Below are positions 35,789 through 48,655 of a DNA stretch of 64,000 nt, piece after piece (within the stretch, counting starts at the first letter, position 1; each line of letters begins with the position of its first letter). A program made the position numbers and the translations under genes. The stretch lies in the NCBI GenBank assembly GCA_032209605.1, contig JASFXZ010000005.1, positions 22,680,905-22,744,904 on the forward strand. The letters run 5' to 3'. Below the pieces are notes generated by a model. The model had not been told where the DNA came from and did not search any database. It was given only the letters and a program-made list of their open reading frames with translations. The stretch is from Mactromeris polynyma. Taxonomy: Eukaryota; Mollusca; Bivalvia; Venerida; Mactridae.

Positions 35789-36251
35789 TATACCCCCGCT
35801 TCACAAAGTGAAATGAGGGGATTTCGAAATAATTTGGCAATAGTGACCACATAGGATAGGGACGTGTCGCGCGCAAGACCTGTGTCCCTAGCTTCAAGGT
35901 CAAGGTCACTGTGCGCCTCTGAACTTTGTCCGTATTGCTATATAAGCCTTACTGATGATAGTGGTTCGTGTCCTGTTCATAACTTTGTCTATCATGGTGG
36001 AATTTGGAAATAGTTTAGCTTCAGTGACGGCCATAAGATGATGATGAGTCGCGAACAACACCCGGGTTACTACCTTCAAGGTCAAGGTCAAATGCGCCAC
36101 AGAACTAATTTAACCTAACTGACAAGGTCCATAACTTCAATCATAGAAGTTTTGGTTCCTCATATATCTTCACTATTTACAATGCTGTGGCATTTTCACC
36201 TTCTGTGAAACATGTTCTGTCCAGACGGCAATTTCTGTCAGTGCGGGGATA
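35789..36251 (+). mobile_element. Non-autonomous element with CCCCCGC ends and nuclear-receptor-like motifs
   Basis: Left end tatacccccgcttcacaaag is followed by a short internal hairpin with gagggg. The right end gtgcggggatat gives short, imperfect inverted ends. Inside are two diverged direct copies of a roughly 180-bp unit, each with TCAAGGTCAAGGTCA (35894-35908 and 36076-36090). I recall similar repeats in bivalve genomes. The minus-strand frame at 35906-36100 is repeat sequence. Confidence 0.5.
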
Positions 36252-36939
36252 TTAACCACAGTATGTGATAGCTCTAGTTCCTATTGTCATGTTACTTCTT
36301 CCTTTTGAACTAGAACATGTTATGAATTTGTTCAGATCGAAGGTCGTGGTCTACTTGAAATCATCCTGTTTGTCATCTTAAACCGTATAATAATAGAGAG
36401 TTCTTATAACAAAGTCGTCGTACACGAATTATACCGAACAAAAACAAATTATTTTATCATAATATTGATCCATTTAGTTCTAAGATTCATTTCCCCCGTG
36501 TGTGTGTGTCCATTAACCTTCGGTTTAGTTTTCTATTTCATCAGCTCCAAGGTTAAAATGCCAAAGTTTCTTAACAATTGCCAGAGTATAATTGTGTGTG
36601 CTTGTGAAAGTACAGTTACAGCTATTATATTGTTATCATGATTTCACAATTCACGTACAGCAATTATCTAAAAATGATTTTCTCAAATTTAATATCCGGG
36701 AGATTGAGCGTCAATATATTTGACTTAAACATAAGTCGGATATTAAAAAAACGATTTCTACGCCTCGTTCCCCAAGTATATTAATGAAGCATATGAACAA
36801 AAAGATGTAAAGCAGGGAAGCCCACACAAGTTTTAGAATACACAGAATGTAATATTATTAACAACCAGGAAAATACAGAGACAATTGAAATAGCGTCTGT
36901 AATTGACTTGTATCATGTAACAGACAACATAATGTTATC

Positions 36940-36995
36940 AAAAGAGAGAGAATATGTAGCTAGCTACAGGGAACGCCACAATCATAAGACAGTTA
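36940..36995 (-). repeat. SINE-A tail fragment, antisense
   Basis: gagagagaatatgtagctag ctacagggaacgccacaatcataagaca matches only the 3' end of the family. Confidence 0.55.
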
Positions 36996-38789
36996 CACCT
37001 ATTCTATCCGAATATTGACCTTTTTCGCTAGGGGTCTGTGTTTTAAAAGACTGGCTTACCCTGTTCATAGTATCTCAATGTTTACCATTAAATCAAATTG
37101 AATGCTTTAAGCGCAAGAACACCAATCTACTACCGCCACGTTCATGTAGGGAATGGTGACCATTTACGAGAATCCATGGGTACTTCAAAGAGGATAAGTG
37201 TGAGGTTGGGCTCGCACTGTAATAAAGTCATGTTTTGAGGAACACGAAAAATCGGTCAATGGGGCTACCGGGATTCATGTTTCAAACCAGGTTGGAAACA
37301 AGTGTTCAACCACATGTGGTATTATTATCCCCATCATTTGTGTTTTGAGTCCCTTTCACCATTGTTGATTTTTATTTCTCCTTGCGGTTATTGAGTGGCT
37401 GTTAACTTTGAAACAGGCATGTTCCTACACGACTTCATTATCACACTTTTTAAATACATTACGATTTTCCGCAATACCTTTTGTTGCTCTTCAATTATTT
37501 AAATGACGTAATCAGTAATTTCCTTCCTTTTTTCAATTCTTCGTGCTGAAAGATAATTCCTTGTTTTTTTGTTATATTTGAATGTTCTGAGCTATTTTTC
37601 GGTCCTGGATTTCTCTAATAGCTAGATAAGAAATCGTAGTGCATTTGTAACGTTTCTATTTATCGATGAATTTATTAAGGTTGATAGTCTCGATCTTTTT
37701 TTAAATATGAAAAAAATCGGCTGTTAGTGCTTTCATGCCGATGTACTCTTTAGAAAATACTTTTCTTAATATGTTTTTCCCCCAACAGATACTAGAGTCT
37801 GACACAGATATTTTCTATCCTAACCAACGCACCGAGTTAGCGCTAGTATAGGTAATACCTATATCAGCTCGTGTTGCGCAGTTCCTGGAATATTTTAAGT
37901 AAAGTTATAGTGCAGTGGTTTAGAGTACGTCTGTATGAAGACATTAACATGCTACTTTCTCAAAATTATATCATAGCAAATTTTTACAAATATAAGATTA
38001 TCTATCTATTTATATTTATTCAAGATTGTTTCGGCATTACTCATATATTTGACGAAGGAACACAAAAACAACAGTGAACATTTATGCGTGAAAACGTCAA
38101 AACATCCACTTTACATCAGACAGATTTAGAGTGCTACATCCGCCGTGAATTTGCACTTGATGTTCTGATTATGTTACAGCCATCATACATTCCAGTACTG
38201 TCATACTTAATTCTAGTCTATGACTAAGGTTTATTTATGTAATGTTATATTAACTGAATTAGAAGCTCAGACAAATGTAACATACTATCGAAGCTTTGAA
38301 AACTTTAAAGTTAATATTTCGTGACCTTTATTTTTAAACGCTTTTTTCCATTTCAAATCTGGTTGTTTTTGTAATTTTTCATATACCGTGCAATAAAATA
38401 AATACATTGTAAGATAATATGTAACTACCTATGTTGTATGGAGGCATTTGAGGGACTAAAAAACCTTGGAGGCAAATGTTTTCAAGATGTAACCAAAATT
38501 CCTGGACATCATATTTTGTATCAGATATAACAGAAAATCTTCAGTGACCATGCTGTCTTTTAATATGTCTGACGCATGTCGCTTGAAACATCTACTATGT
38601 GTTTGGTAATCTAGGAAGAAAATGACCTCTTTGACTTTAGATATGTTTCTAGTGGTGCAACACATAGTAGATTTGCATCTACAGCACATATTTTTAAATT
38701 CTTAACTATTAAAATCACTCCCTTTTTTCAAAAGCAATGTTAGTGTGTTTCTGTGTATTTGATTGACGTTTGTATATGTGGGAAGTATG

Positions 38790-38885
38790 CGGAAAGTTTT
38801 CAGTTGCTTACGGAAGAACATAATCGTATTGTTTGGTTACCCAGGAACACTGGTTAGGTCAGCTGACCAATATACATAATTAAAA
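38790..38885 (+). repeat. SINE family B fragment
   Basis: Contains gcggaaagttttcagttgct, ggttacccaggaacactggt and taggtcagctgaccaatata, matching the middle of 34850-35085 and 49038-49318. Confidence 0.55.
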
Positions 38886-40975
38886 TATTTTAAAAATGTA
38901 TATGCAATAAATAAGTTCCGTTTTTTTCCCTGTTCCAGTCTTTTTTCCCAGTCTTTTTTATTCACGTCAACTGGTGTTCAACATGTGCATTATGACCTCG
39001 GTGTAATGCGAGGTGTTTGAACAATGTCGTCTGGTGCGAATACAGGAATGGCAAGAATTTGAAATAAAAAAGAGGATTATTTCGTATTGGAAATGCTCTT
39101 AATACAATAATGCTGATCTATTTCATATTCAATAACTGGTTTCGCAAGCAATATTTTTGCATTCAGTCACAAAAACACTATTTAAATCATCTACGGAAAT
39201 CAGCAAATCATGTATGCAAAACTCATTTATTATTTGTTGCATTAAAAATTGTGTAAAATGTTACCAGTTAAGTAGTTTGAACTTATCAATTTTACAAGGT
39301 TTTAATAATGAGTTCTAGCTTAAAGTAATAATTCTCGATGACTGCTTCCTGGATTACTTAGCAGAATTAGCACAAAATTCAGGAAATATGAAATTCCCGA
39401 TCAAAACCCCGCTCAGCGCTGGGAAAGTACTCTTAATCTTCCGTACACTTCGCCATCTGTAATTCAAGTGAGAAATGACATAGCAGAGAAGGTCATACTG
39501 AACTAAATGTATTATCAAAGTAGTTTCCTGACGTAATGTATGTCATCTATATCCTGAAACAGGAATGAGTTTTTATAAATATCTCATGATTCCGGAAATT
39601 TCTTTTTACCAAATACTGTTGGCAGCAGATATCATGTCCTAATTATTCTGCCAAAATCAGCGTCTGCCAAACCAAACATGATCTATCACTCTGTGTTGCT
39701 TGACTGACATCTCCAGAATTAAGTCTGTGATATTTAGGAAATTCATTGCATTAGATTGCTTTTACGAATTGTTACTCAGGCCATCCTTAAAATTTCTTTG
39801 TTTGGCATAACCCTACCAAGCAAAGTTTAGTACGATAGGTAGGGGGCGAGATAGATAATCGAATTAACTATTAATTCGCTGCACAAAAAATATGATATGC
39901 CAAACCAACACATTTTATTGATGATATCATTACGTTAATAAATCACCGGGCTTTAACTGAAAGGCATAGTTCTATCACTAATTTGACACACGTTTTTTTC
40001 TCCCATAAACCGCTTTCTACTTGTTTCCATCGAGTGAGCATAGATAAATCAAGCATGCTTAATATTTTTGTGTGGGCAGTCTCTACACATTTGATGTCAA
40101 ATAACATAGTAATGAATTGATCACAGCCGCAGACAATGACATACGAACAACATTTAAGCGATATTCATAATATTAGCTTCATGTTGAACGCACTTTAGAA
40201 ATCTCACCCTTATAATAAAAAGCTTTACCAGAAATGTCAAGCAGACCATACCATTGATGATATTGTTTTCGTGTCAAGAGACCGATTTTGCGATTTATGT
40301 TTTGCGGTCAAATAAAACGATCCTGTCTATTTGACTGACCATATTTTGCGATTCCACATCCTGTAGAAAATGAACAACCATGTTAATTGAAAGACCTAAG
40401 AACTCAAACAAAGTTTTTAATAATTTTGAAGATTCTTTCGTATAAAAAAGTAATTTGCGGATAGGTTGGATTAGTGACCTTTCAGTACCAACGTTCGTCA
40501 ATGTCAGTGCTAGTTATCACATCTTTGTCGATTTTGTTGATGTGCAAGAACGAATTAAAGTACGCTAGATGGAAATGTTAGCACTGAAATGCGGCGACAT
40601 GAAAATTGGTTCAGTGATTACACAGCCGATGTGATCAAATCGTTCGAAATTGTAGTTGCACAGATTAATGGCTTCGTCTCAAATCAGACGTATCAAACAA
40701 CTTTCTATTAACTGCATGTCGAATCTGAAATAATGTATAATAATCTATTAGACAACCAGTTTTGACAGCAAACGCCATAAAACTAAAGTGATAGATCTTC
40801 CTAGACGGTTAGCTAATGTAAAGGACGATTAGCGTTTTTGAAGAGATTTCAATCCGGTTGCAGCAGACGTTCATTTTATTAAAACTGCTTAGCGTGATCT
40901 TTACCTCTCATTTTAACATTTGCCTTATTTCGTTTCGTCTAGGTTTTATGGAATGACGCATTTTCTTCATTTAAG

Positions 40976-41070
40976 TTGTTGTTGGTATTTGTCTTGTATG
41001 TTGGACACCATGGTTAATAAGCATTACATTCGTTTTTATTTATAGTGCTCATCCTGAAGTTCGTGGTACT
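40976..41070 (+). pseudogene. GPCR TM6-like exon relic
   Basis: After a plausible acceptor (ttttcttcatttaag, 40975) the frame reads VVGICLVCWTPWLISITFVF, then IYSAHPEVRGT before TAG at 41071. The CWxP motif and the splice position, with a phase-1 entry into a valine codon, match the TM6 exon at 3448. No TM7 exon with NPxxY was found downstream. It is likely a decayed duplicate or part of a diverged receptor gene with the TM3-like piece at 32643. Confidence 0.42.
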
Positions 41071-41099
41071 TAGCAGTTTAGGATACATACATGAACATG

Positions 41100-41674
41100 C
41101 TTTTTTTCTTAACAAATATCTAAACAGGAAACTATTCAGATAAGGAGATTATATTCGCGAAGTACTAAATATACTTCAACCGGTACCATGACGTCTTTGA
41201 AACCTATATATGTATATTGTCAAGACGAAGGGAACCAAATGATATTGTTCAACACTGTGTACTTAATTTATCCCAGTTTCAAGCTTAACTTCTGTTCTGT
41301 CTAAAGAAAAAAAAACTTAGTTGTAACTAACATTTTGTACCAAAAACAAGATGCATATTAAGCCGATGCTCAAATTATTTTATTTTTAGTTACAATGTTT
41401 CACTTTTTATCTACTAATGTTAACAATAGTAAGCACCCCTCCTGAAAAACTCACATCCGTACAAAACAGTACAGACGAACCACTAGTCTACCCGGATTTT
41501 TTAATTTTCTTTTCATGCATTACTTTTAGCATATTAGATTTTTTATCTTACAAAAGGCTCCCATAACAGATCATCGGGGGTATGAACTTCTTACGTGATC
41601 TTTACGGGCTCGGGTGAACTGTTGTGGTTCAAGATCGTACACTTTTAGGATATGAGTGGTCCTAGGAGAATCTT
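41100..41674. other. No recognised feature
   Basis: AT-rich sequence; I searched it for a receptor TM7 exon without success. Confidence 0.35.
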
Positions 41675-41849
41675 GATTCATCCATAAAATAATATTTTTG
41701 ATTCATCCATAAAATAATATTTTTGATTCATCCATAAAATAATATTTTTGATTCATCCATAAAATAATATTTTTGATTCATCCATAAAATAATATCTTTG
41801 ATTCATCCATAAAATAATATTTTTGATTCATCCATAAAATAATATTTTC
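41675..41849 (+). repeat. 25-bp minisatellite, seven copies
   Basis: The unit gattcatccataaaataat plus attttt (25 bp) starts at 41675, 41700, 41725, 41750, 41775, 41800 and 41825. Copies are identical except for a T-to-C change in the fifth and a diverging end. There are no spacers, so it is not a CRISPR-like array. Confidence 0.95.
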
Positions 41850-42289
41850 ATTTAGGTTATTCATATAATAGCTCTCATTTCTTTAAAATAAGGTGAATGT
41901 GTGATTGTCTGCTCTGATGCTGACTTGACTCTAGACACTGTCAACTTCTTAGAGGATATCACTTTCAATTCCATCTTTTCAAACATTAATAGAGGCAACT
42001 CTGACCGTCCTTTGCCCTTACCGTTTATCGAAGAGATTTGGCATAGTCCGCAACCATTGTTTTTGTCCCATTCCTTAGTGTAGAATCAGAGACACAGTAC
42101 ACATTTCATCCTCGGTATACTGGCATGCCAGATAGAATGACTTGGAATGCTCAACAGCTTTCCACTATCATTGGTGTTTTTCTCTGTTTAGCTTCAATGT
42201 ATGAAAACAATGAGAATCAAAACACTAGACTGAGCAAACACATACCTATATAATTCGAATGACTTGTTAAAACTTCCAAAACGTTGATA

Positions 42290-42860
42290 AATGTTCCCAA
42301 AATATTACAAAAAGATTTTCGCAAATGTTGTCATAGGTGATGAAACTTTGGTAGATTATTTTTAACCAGTGAAAAAGGTTGGAAACAAAATATTGGCCAC
42401 CAAACATGGCAAAGGTCAATAATTGCAAAACGCTATTTTAGTGCGAAGAAGGTTTTGTATGCCATATTCTTCTCTAGCAAAGCTGAAGCAGTACAGATAC
42501 CAGTGTAAGGGAGCATGAAAGGTATTACCGTGATATTATACTGAAACAAAATAAAAAAGTACTACGAGAAATGCGATTAGTGACCAGTTTCGAACAAGTT
42601 CGAATGTTGCATGACTATGCTCCAGCACACACCTCTAGTATAGTAACACAGTTTTTGAAGGTGGAGAAAGTTACGGTGCTACCACATCCTCCTTATTCCC
42701 ATAACTTGGCACCATGCGACATTTCTCTCTTTCCAAAATTGAAAAACTTACTTTCTGATCATATATATCGATCGCGACAAGCTCTCGGTTCGGCTGTTCA
42801 TCAGTACTTCCGTAGTTTACCAAAGTCTGCCTACCATGACGCTTTCCGGAAATAGATCCA
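42290..42860 (+). pseudogene. Mariner transposase fossil (C-terminal catalytic half)
   Basis: Three frames together show a mariner-type catalytic core. FANVVIGDETLVDYF holds the first Asp (42339-42341). A stop follows at once, then KKVLYAIFFSSKAEAVQIP, and the open frame 42571-42855 has MLHDYAPAHTSSIV (second Asp 42613-42615) and LPHPPYSHNLAPCD (third Asp). The last two Asp are separated by 34 residues, the DD34D spacing of mariner. In-frame stops and shifts make it inactive. The N-terminal DNA-binding half and inverted ends were not found. Confidence 0.75.
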
Positions 42861-42871
42861 TATACTAACAT

Positions 42872-43890
42872 TCTGCTTTTCTAACCATGGGGAGTATTTT
42901 GAGGATATGCAATGAAAATTGCACGTTTTGATCAGTTGTTAAGGTTACAAACCACAATACATTTCGAACATCCCTCATAACACCTCTACAACGTTTTTTT
43001 CTAATCTGAATATAATTATTTTGTATTGCTCATTAGATACTTTCCGTGTATTGAATTAATTTCGATTTAAGTATGATTATTTGCGCACACTGTTTTTCTT
43101 CAAAACATATTTAATCACTGTTTTAGAGTGATCAACACATGTTTACAGGAAACGGAAAATTGCTGAAATAAATGTATCATTTGTCATGAATATCACTGAG
43201 AGCTTTCAAACGAACACAAAGGAGATTTTGTGAAAAATGGAAATGCTGTTTTTCTTCCTAACAAGTCATTCGTATAATCACACGAATTAGCTTAACTGCC
43301 TGTAATGATCAGTTTATCTATTTTTAGAATAAAACATGACGTGATTGAGATAAAATGTATCCTCGTATGGAAACAATCAAAATAAGAAGAGACATTTCTT
43401 CTGATCAAGCTTTCCAGGAGGTCTCCAGAGAGTAATGGTAATTTAAGTGTTATACGATTGGCTGTCTGTGAGTGTTGGAGGAAAACATTTTAATATTCTA
43501 ATGTGTTTTAGTTAAATTCGATGTAAGTACATGTATGCTTTGTTTAACTAGCTAAGATATATTTATCAACAAGTTAGGTGTCATAACAGAAATACCACAA
43601 TATTTATAATACGTTATGTCAACGAACTGTAAGAACATGTCATTATGTACCTTATGTTCATCTTAGTTCGACATATTAGAGCTTGTTATACACTCCGTAT
43701 ATTTAAAAACGCAAACTTTGTACCTGTTATATGTCTTTTAGATGTCTTTTTTTGAAACTCATTTTGTTATGAAACCCCGTTGATTGAAAGAAATATTGGC
43801 GTATATCATTGCGTAAAATTAAATAATATAGTGTTAAGTTCTTATCTTGCATCCCTAGGTAAGTTCATGAAGTGTGAGTCATATTTCAGT
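42872..43890. other. No recognised feature
   Basis: AT-rich sequence right of the mariner fossil. No inverted terminal repeat matching the left side was seen. Confidence 0.35.
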
Positions 43891-43894
43891 TCGC

Positions 43895-44790
43895 GTTTTT
43901 ATGCACGGACTCTGAAAGGGCGTGCATATAGATTTGTCATTGTCCGTCTGTCCGTCCGTCTGTCCGCACGTCTGTCAGTCCTTCCGTCCGTCATAAAATC
44001 TTGTGTCACTCATATCTCCAAAATATGAGCCAGAGTCATAACACTTTACAGGAATTGGTCGACAGTCGATGAAGTTGTGCACCTTGGGTTTCATGTTTGG
44101 CTGTGCCAAGTAAATACAGAGTTGTGGCCCTTGACTTAGTTCAAATATAACCTACAGAGTATGCAATCTTTTGTCATGCATATCTCCAATACAATATGAG
44201 CCAGATTCATAAAACTTCACATGCATGTTAACCAGCATATGAAATTGTGCACCTGTGGTTTCATGTTTGGCTCTACAGATTATGCAATCTTGTGTCCCTC
44301 ATATCTCCAAACGAATATGAGCCAGAGTCATAAAACTTTTCAGGTATGTTCACCAGCCTGAGTGTGTAGTTGTGCACCTGGGGTTTCATGTTTGGCTGTG
44401 CCCTGTAAGTGCAAAGTTATAGCCATTGACTTAGTGAAAATATAGCCTACAGAGTATGCAATATTATGTCGCGCATATCGCAAGAAGTATATGAGCCAGA
44501 AACTTTACAGGAAAGTTCACAAAGAAATGCTCTTTTGCATCTGGGGATTCATGTCTAGGTGAGCCAAGTAAGTGCTAAGTTATGGCCCTTGACTTATTGA
44601 AAGTATAGCATACAGAGCGTGCAATATTGTGTCGCGCATATCTCAGAGTTTATCAGCTACACTCGCAATACTTGACTGGAATGTTAACCAGCATGAGTAG
44701 TTGTGCACATGGGGTTTTATGTATGGCTCTGTCCAGTTAGTGCAAAGGTATGGCTCTTGACTTATCAGTTTTTACTGGATAATTTTGATG
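43895..44790 (+). repeat. Diverged tandem repeat, about 165-bp unit, with a GTCCGTCC-rich leader
   Basis: A leader of gtccgtctgtccgtccgtct type (43943-43991) is followed by five units. Their anchor catatctcca(a) ... atgagccag starts at 44011, 44179, 44300, 44474 and 44637, giving spacings of 168, 121, 174 and 163. Between anchors recur gttgtgcacctggggtttca, tgtttggctgtgcc and agttatggcccttgactta. The short second interval marks an internal deletion. I recall similar repeats from bivalve genomes. Non-coding. Confidence 0.8.
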
Positions 44791-47316
44791 CACGATCTCA
44801 AACTATGAGCAGAATAATAGCATTTGCTGTTGTGACAAAGGCTGGAAGTGGGGGCACCTGTGTCCTATGGACACATTTCTAGATAGATGTACCGAGTATA
44901 TGATGGATTTACATAAAGGATACCCGGTCATTTCGTAATCTAGATAAACTTGAAAACAAAATCTAATCATGTTTTCAAGCAAACTCAATTTTATTAGTTT
45001 TTAGTGTATAACTTCGCACAAGTGCTATCCAACAACATGTACTCAAGAAACATATAAATAATTAATATTATGTTTTCTGAATGAAAAACAAGAATGCCAA
45101 TACAATTCATGTTTCGAAGATAGCTAAATCAATCATGCATTAAACACCCCCTAACGCCCACAAATGGGGTTTACCAATATGATTGAGATTAACACAAGTG
45201 TTTTTTTCTGAAATTTCAGTTATGAGTTGCACCTTGTTAATCATTGTTTGAATATGACTTTTGATAAGTGATGCATAACAGTTTTCCAGTATATATTGTC
45301 TTATTCCAATATAAAGGGACAAATTACATGTTTCAGTACATTTAATGTAAGTTACGATACCGCTAGGTCTTCGGATATCGCGATGAATTTTCAACACGTG
45401 AGAATTGCTGGTTGGTAAACATCACCAAATGTAATTTATTGTAATATGGAAAACTCCTATTAGTTATTGCTTCGGATTGCTTGTCAGTACACGATAATGC
45501 ATTCGAAACTTGTCAGTTATCAATTCTTTCGAATAACTCAAGCTGCGTTCAGTTGTCTGTCTACCAGATTAAAATAGGAAATTGGGCGAGTGAGATATTG
45601 TTCGGAATTAAAAAAATCAGACTGAGAATGAAATTATATTGAAACAATCGGACTAAGTAGATTATTCAATGAATCAAACTCGCAATCTCAGTTTATCTAG
45701 ATTTATATTTACTTTTATCGCAAACAACCGTAGGTTACTCATACATATTCGAACATTACCATTTATAGTCGGACCTCATGAGTGTTAAGATCTCGCGGTT
45801 TTGCAAAACAATTCGTTTTATCACAACTTAGCTGCAAATATATTAACTTAAAAAATATTGTAAAAAACTGAATGATGAAGTCAAGGAGTTATCACATAGA
45901 AAGGACACAGTCATTCCACACTAGTACAAGAAGACTTGCAAAACACATACATGTAAACAACAAAAAGCATAAGAACAAATATAATTGAAAGATGTTTTAA
46001 AACTAGACATATATAAAGGCACTGAGGAGAAATGTGAGATAAATGTTTTTGTTTTCTGGTGCATTTTATATAAGACAATACCTATCATTTGAAGTGTGTA
46101 CAGTTAATTCATTAAACATATAATAAAATGTGCACCTTTTCTTGCTACGCCATGTTTATTTTAATCGGCTGAATTGTCTATAGGACGGTAATTCCTCCTT
46201 TCAACAAACTAAAGTTACCATGCTGTTTTTTTTTTAGACAAACTAATGCAACTACCATGATTCTCTATCAATATATTTATAAACAGATATTGGTCGGGGA
46301 CAAAATCATCAAAAAGTGCTATGTCCTCAATAATGCACATTTAAACTTGGTCTTAATCAATCCGTGATCGACCTCCTCGATAGCTGATATTGAAACAACA
46401 TTAAGCGAAATCATACTAAATTACGAACAATCGACTTTGCATTGGAACATGGTGTCAAAGCTGCAATTTGCAGACTGACACATTGCATGTCGTGGAAGTT
46501 GTGTAGCGTAAACAGATTCAGAGAGCATGTTTGTTTCTGTATTTTGATTTTAATCCATGATTAGCTGCAACATCTTCTGGTCGATTAAGATCATGACACA
46601 ATGAAATATTAAGCAATCGCTGTTCAGGATGAGCCCCCATATGTTGCAGGCGTATAACATCCGCTCATCCAATTAATAATGGCTGGAGGTCTGAATTGCA
46701 CAATTTATCACCCTCTGCGTAATGTCGGACAATTCAATCAGTTCGATTGGTGTAGAAAACATCCTATCTGTATGAGACAATGTTACGAGATTAATACACG
46801 GCTGCGTACAAAGCGTCTGGCCTGTATTGTTACATGTAATATTGTAATTTTCTCCGTTTGAAAATAATGTATTGGGAGAAAATTAATTTGTCTTATAAAT
46901 GTCGAGTATCTCCGATAGGTTTTGCTAGCAGGTGCTTATGCACGAGATGTTCATGTTAGTGTTTTAGGTTTAAAAAACATTCAGCTTTGGAGAGTAATAC
47001 CTGTTTTTTCTTTTTGAGTTTATTATGAAATGATATTTCATGCAAGTATATATAAGGATGTTTTAAACAGGCCTGTTAAAAGATATACGTGTACTTGAAT
47101 TATATTAATAATGATGTTGTAGTATGACTAAAACCGCTATTGTATCCCTGATAAACGCAACATACGTTCGAGGTCGCCATTATCATGAATTGTATTTAGA
47201 GACGATTATGCATTAATAAAGAAATCACGAAGAGTTAATTACCGATGACAAAGTTGGTGCATTTAGAATACAAGCTCACGACCTTTGGTATATTACTGGA
47301 TACATACTGTACAATA
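44791..47316. other. No recognised gene
   Basis: AT-rich sequence between the tandem repeat and the Tc1 element. The minus-strand frames at 44803 and 45140 and the frame at 46679 have no recognisable domain. Confidence 0.35.
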
Positions 47317-47318
47317 TA

Positions 47319-48653
47319 CACTGACCCAAAATGAAAACTTTACATCGATTTCAAAAGTATACAATTATATTTTGTTGATAAATATATATTCAGGGTCAAT
47401 TTTTTTTTCATTGAAGCTTCAATGCAATATCAATGTGTTTATGTAATTTACTGGGAAAAATCAGACAAGGTATATTTTTTATGAACAATAAAGTGGAGAG
47501 GTGTCGAAATTAAAATTCCAGAAAAATGTAAATTATCACACAACATTTGAAGAAAAGAAAGTACTGACTGAGTGATTTTATAAGTAGCATCAGTAACCAG
47601 TGTGACCGCCATGTTTACGAATACATTGGAGAATACGTCGCCTCATTGAATTTACGTAACGTTGTATGACCGCGTTTAGAATACGTTGCCATTATAACAC
47701 AAGTGCAATTCATCCCATATGTGTTCCATTGGGTTCAAGTTTGGGGATACAGCGGGCCAGGGCAAGACGTTAACATTATTTTGAGCAAGGAATTGCGTAG
47801 TTATACGCGCCTTGTGAGGCGTTGCATTGTCATGCTGGAAAGTGCCAGATCCGTTATTGTGCATGAATGGTATCATTGTTTAAAACATTGATATATCCTT
47901 GAGCATTGAGATTTCCTTGGATATGGACCAGGTCAGTTTTCAGATTCCCCATTATCCTACCCTAGACCATAATACTGCCACCACCAAATATGTCTCTCTG
48001 CTGAATACAAAAATCTGCAAGTCTTTCATTTCTACGGCTATAGATGCGTATTCTGCCATATGCATGGCTGACAGTAAACCGTGACTCGTCGCTAAAAAGT
48101 ATCGATTTCCACTGGTTGCGCGTAAACCCCGTGACGCCGAGCAGTAATGGTTGCTGGTAAAAAATGATTACGTAGGTGAGTCAACGTGATAACGCGATCA
48201 GTACGTAACGTTGTAGCACGTACGCGAGCGGGTCTTGCACGATTTCTGACAGATCTAGTAGTGTTGTACCGGTTCGCAAGATTATGGATAGTCTGACTGG
48301 AGCAGGCAAAATGACGCGCTACGTTATTTACCATTGACCCCGCCCGGAGCATACCAATAGCCTGATTTTTACACGTTTTTAAAACAAACTCAATATGTTT
48401 TATCTGTGCTAAGCAGCAAATGATTACTTGTCAGTGTAAAACCTGTAAGTGAAACCAATGTAGCTGCGCACGTGCAAAGTAAGGAAAAGTTGTTCCTGTT
48501 TGCATAAATATACCAGCGATTTTTAAAACAATTGCATAATCGTTATCCGCAATGAAATCGTGATAAACATGTGTAACACTTACAACAACATATATACTAA
48601 CAAAACAAATATTGAAAAAAAATAAAGTGTAAAGTTTTCATTTTGGGTCAGTG
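47319..48653 (-). mobile_element. Tc1-type DNA transposon with perfect 26-bp inverted ends
   Basis: Left end cactgacccaaaatgaaaac tttaca is repeated exactly in reverse complement at 48628-48653. TA flanks both sides (47317-47318 and 48654-48655), the target duplication of Tc1/mariner elements. The length of 1335 bp is typical. Transposase sequence lies on the - strand (next entry). A weaker near-match continues inside the ends (AT-rich). Confidence 0.92.
47676..48352 (-). pseudogene. Broken Tc1-type transposase inside the element
   Basis: Transposases of this family cut and paste their element by a DD34E nuclease. Here a helix-turn-helix region (SMVNNVARHFACSSQTIHNL) lies in the frame starting at 48352. 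A different frame then carries FSDESRF (first Asp 48088-48090), and TAG at 47962-47964 interrupts the GGGSIMV...G stretch. The frame 47876-47676 has FQHDNA and, 34 residues after that Asp, Glu in NPMEHIW. All three acidic residues survive, but a deletion after the DNA-binding part, the stop and a frameshift leave no complete reading frame. The C-terminal end is also shifted (LHLCYNGNVF). Confidence 0.85.
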
Positions 48654-48655
48654 TA

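Larger units (their letters stand above)
36260..40970. other. No recognised gene
   Basis: AT-rich; contains the SINE fragments at 36940-36995 and 38790-38885. Short frames such as 37871-38077 and 38456-38689 have no recognisable domain. Confidence 0.35.

Noticed and set aside
41675..41849. CRISPR-like array
   Set aside because: Repeats abut directly with no unique spacers and the DNA is eukaryotic; it is a minisatellite.
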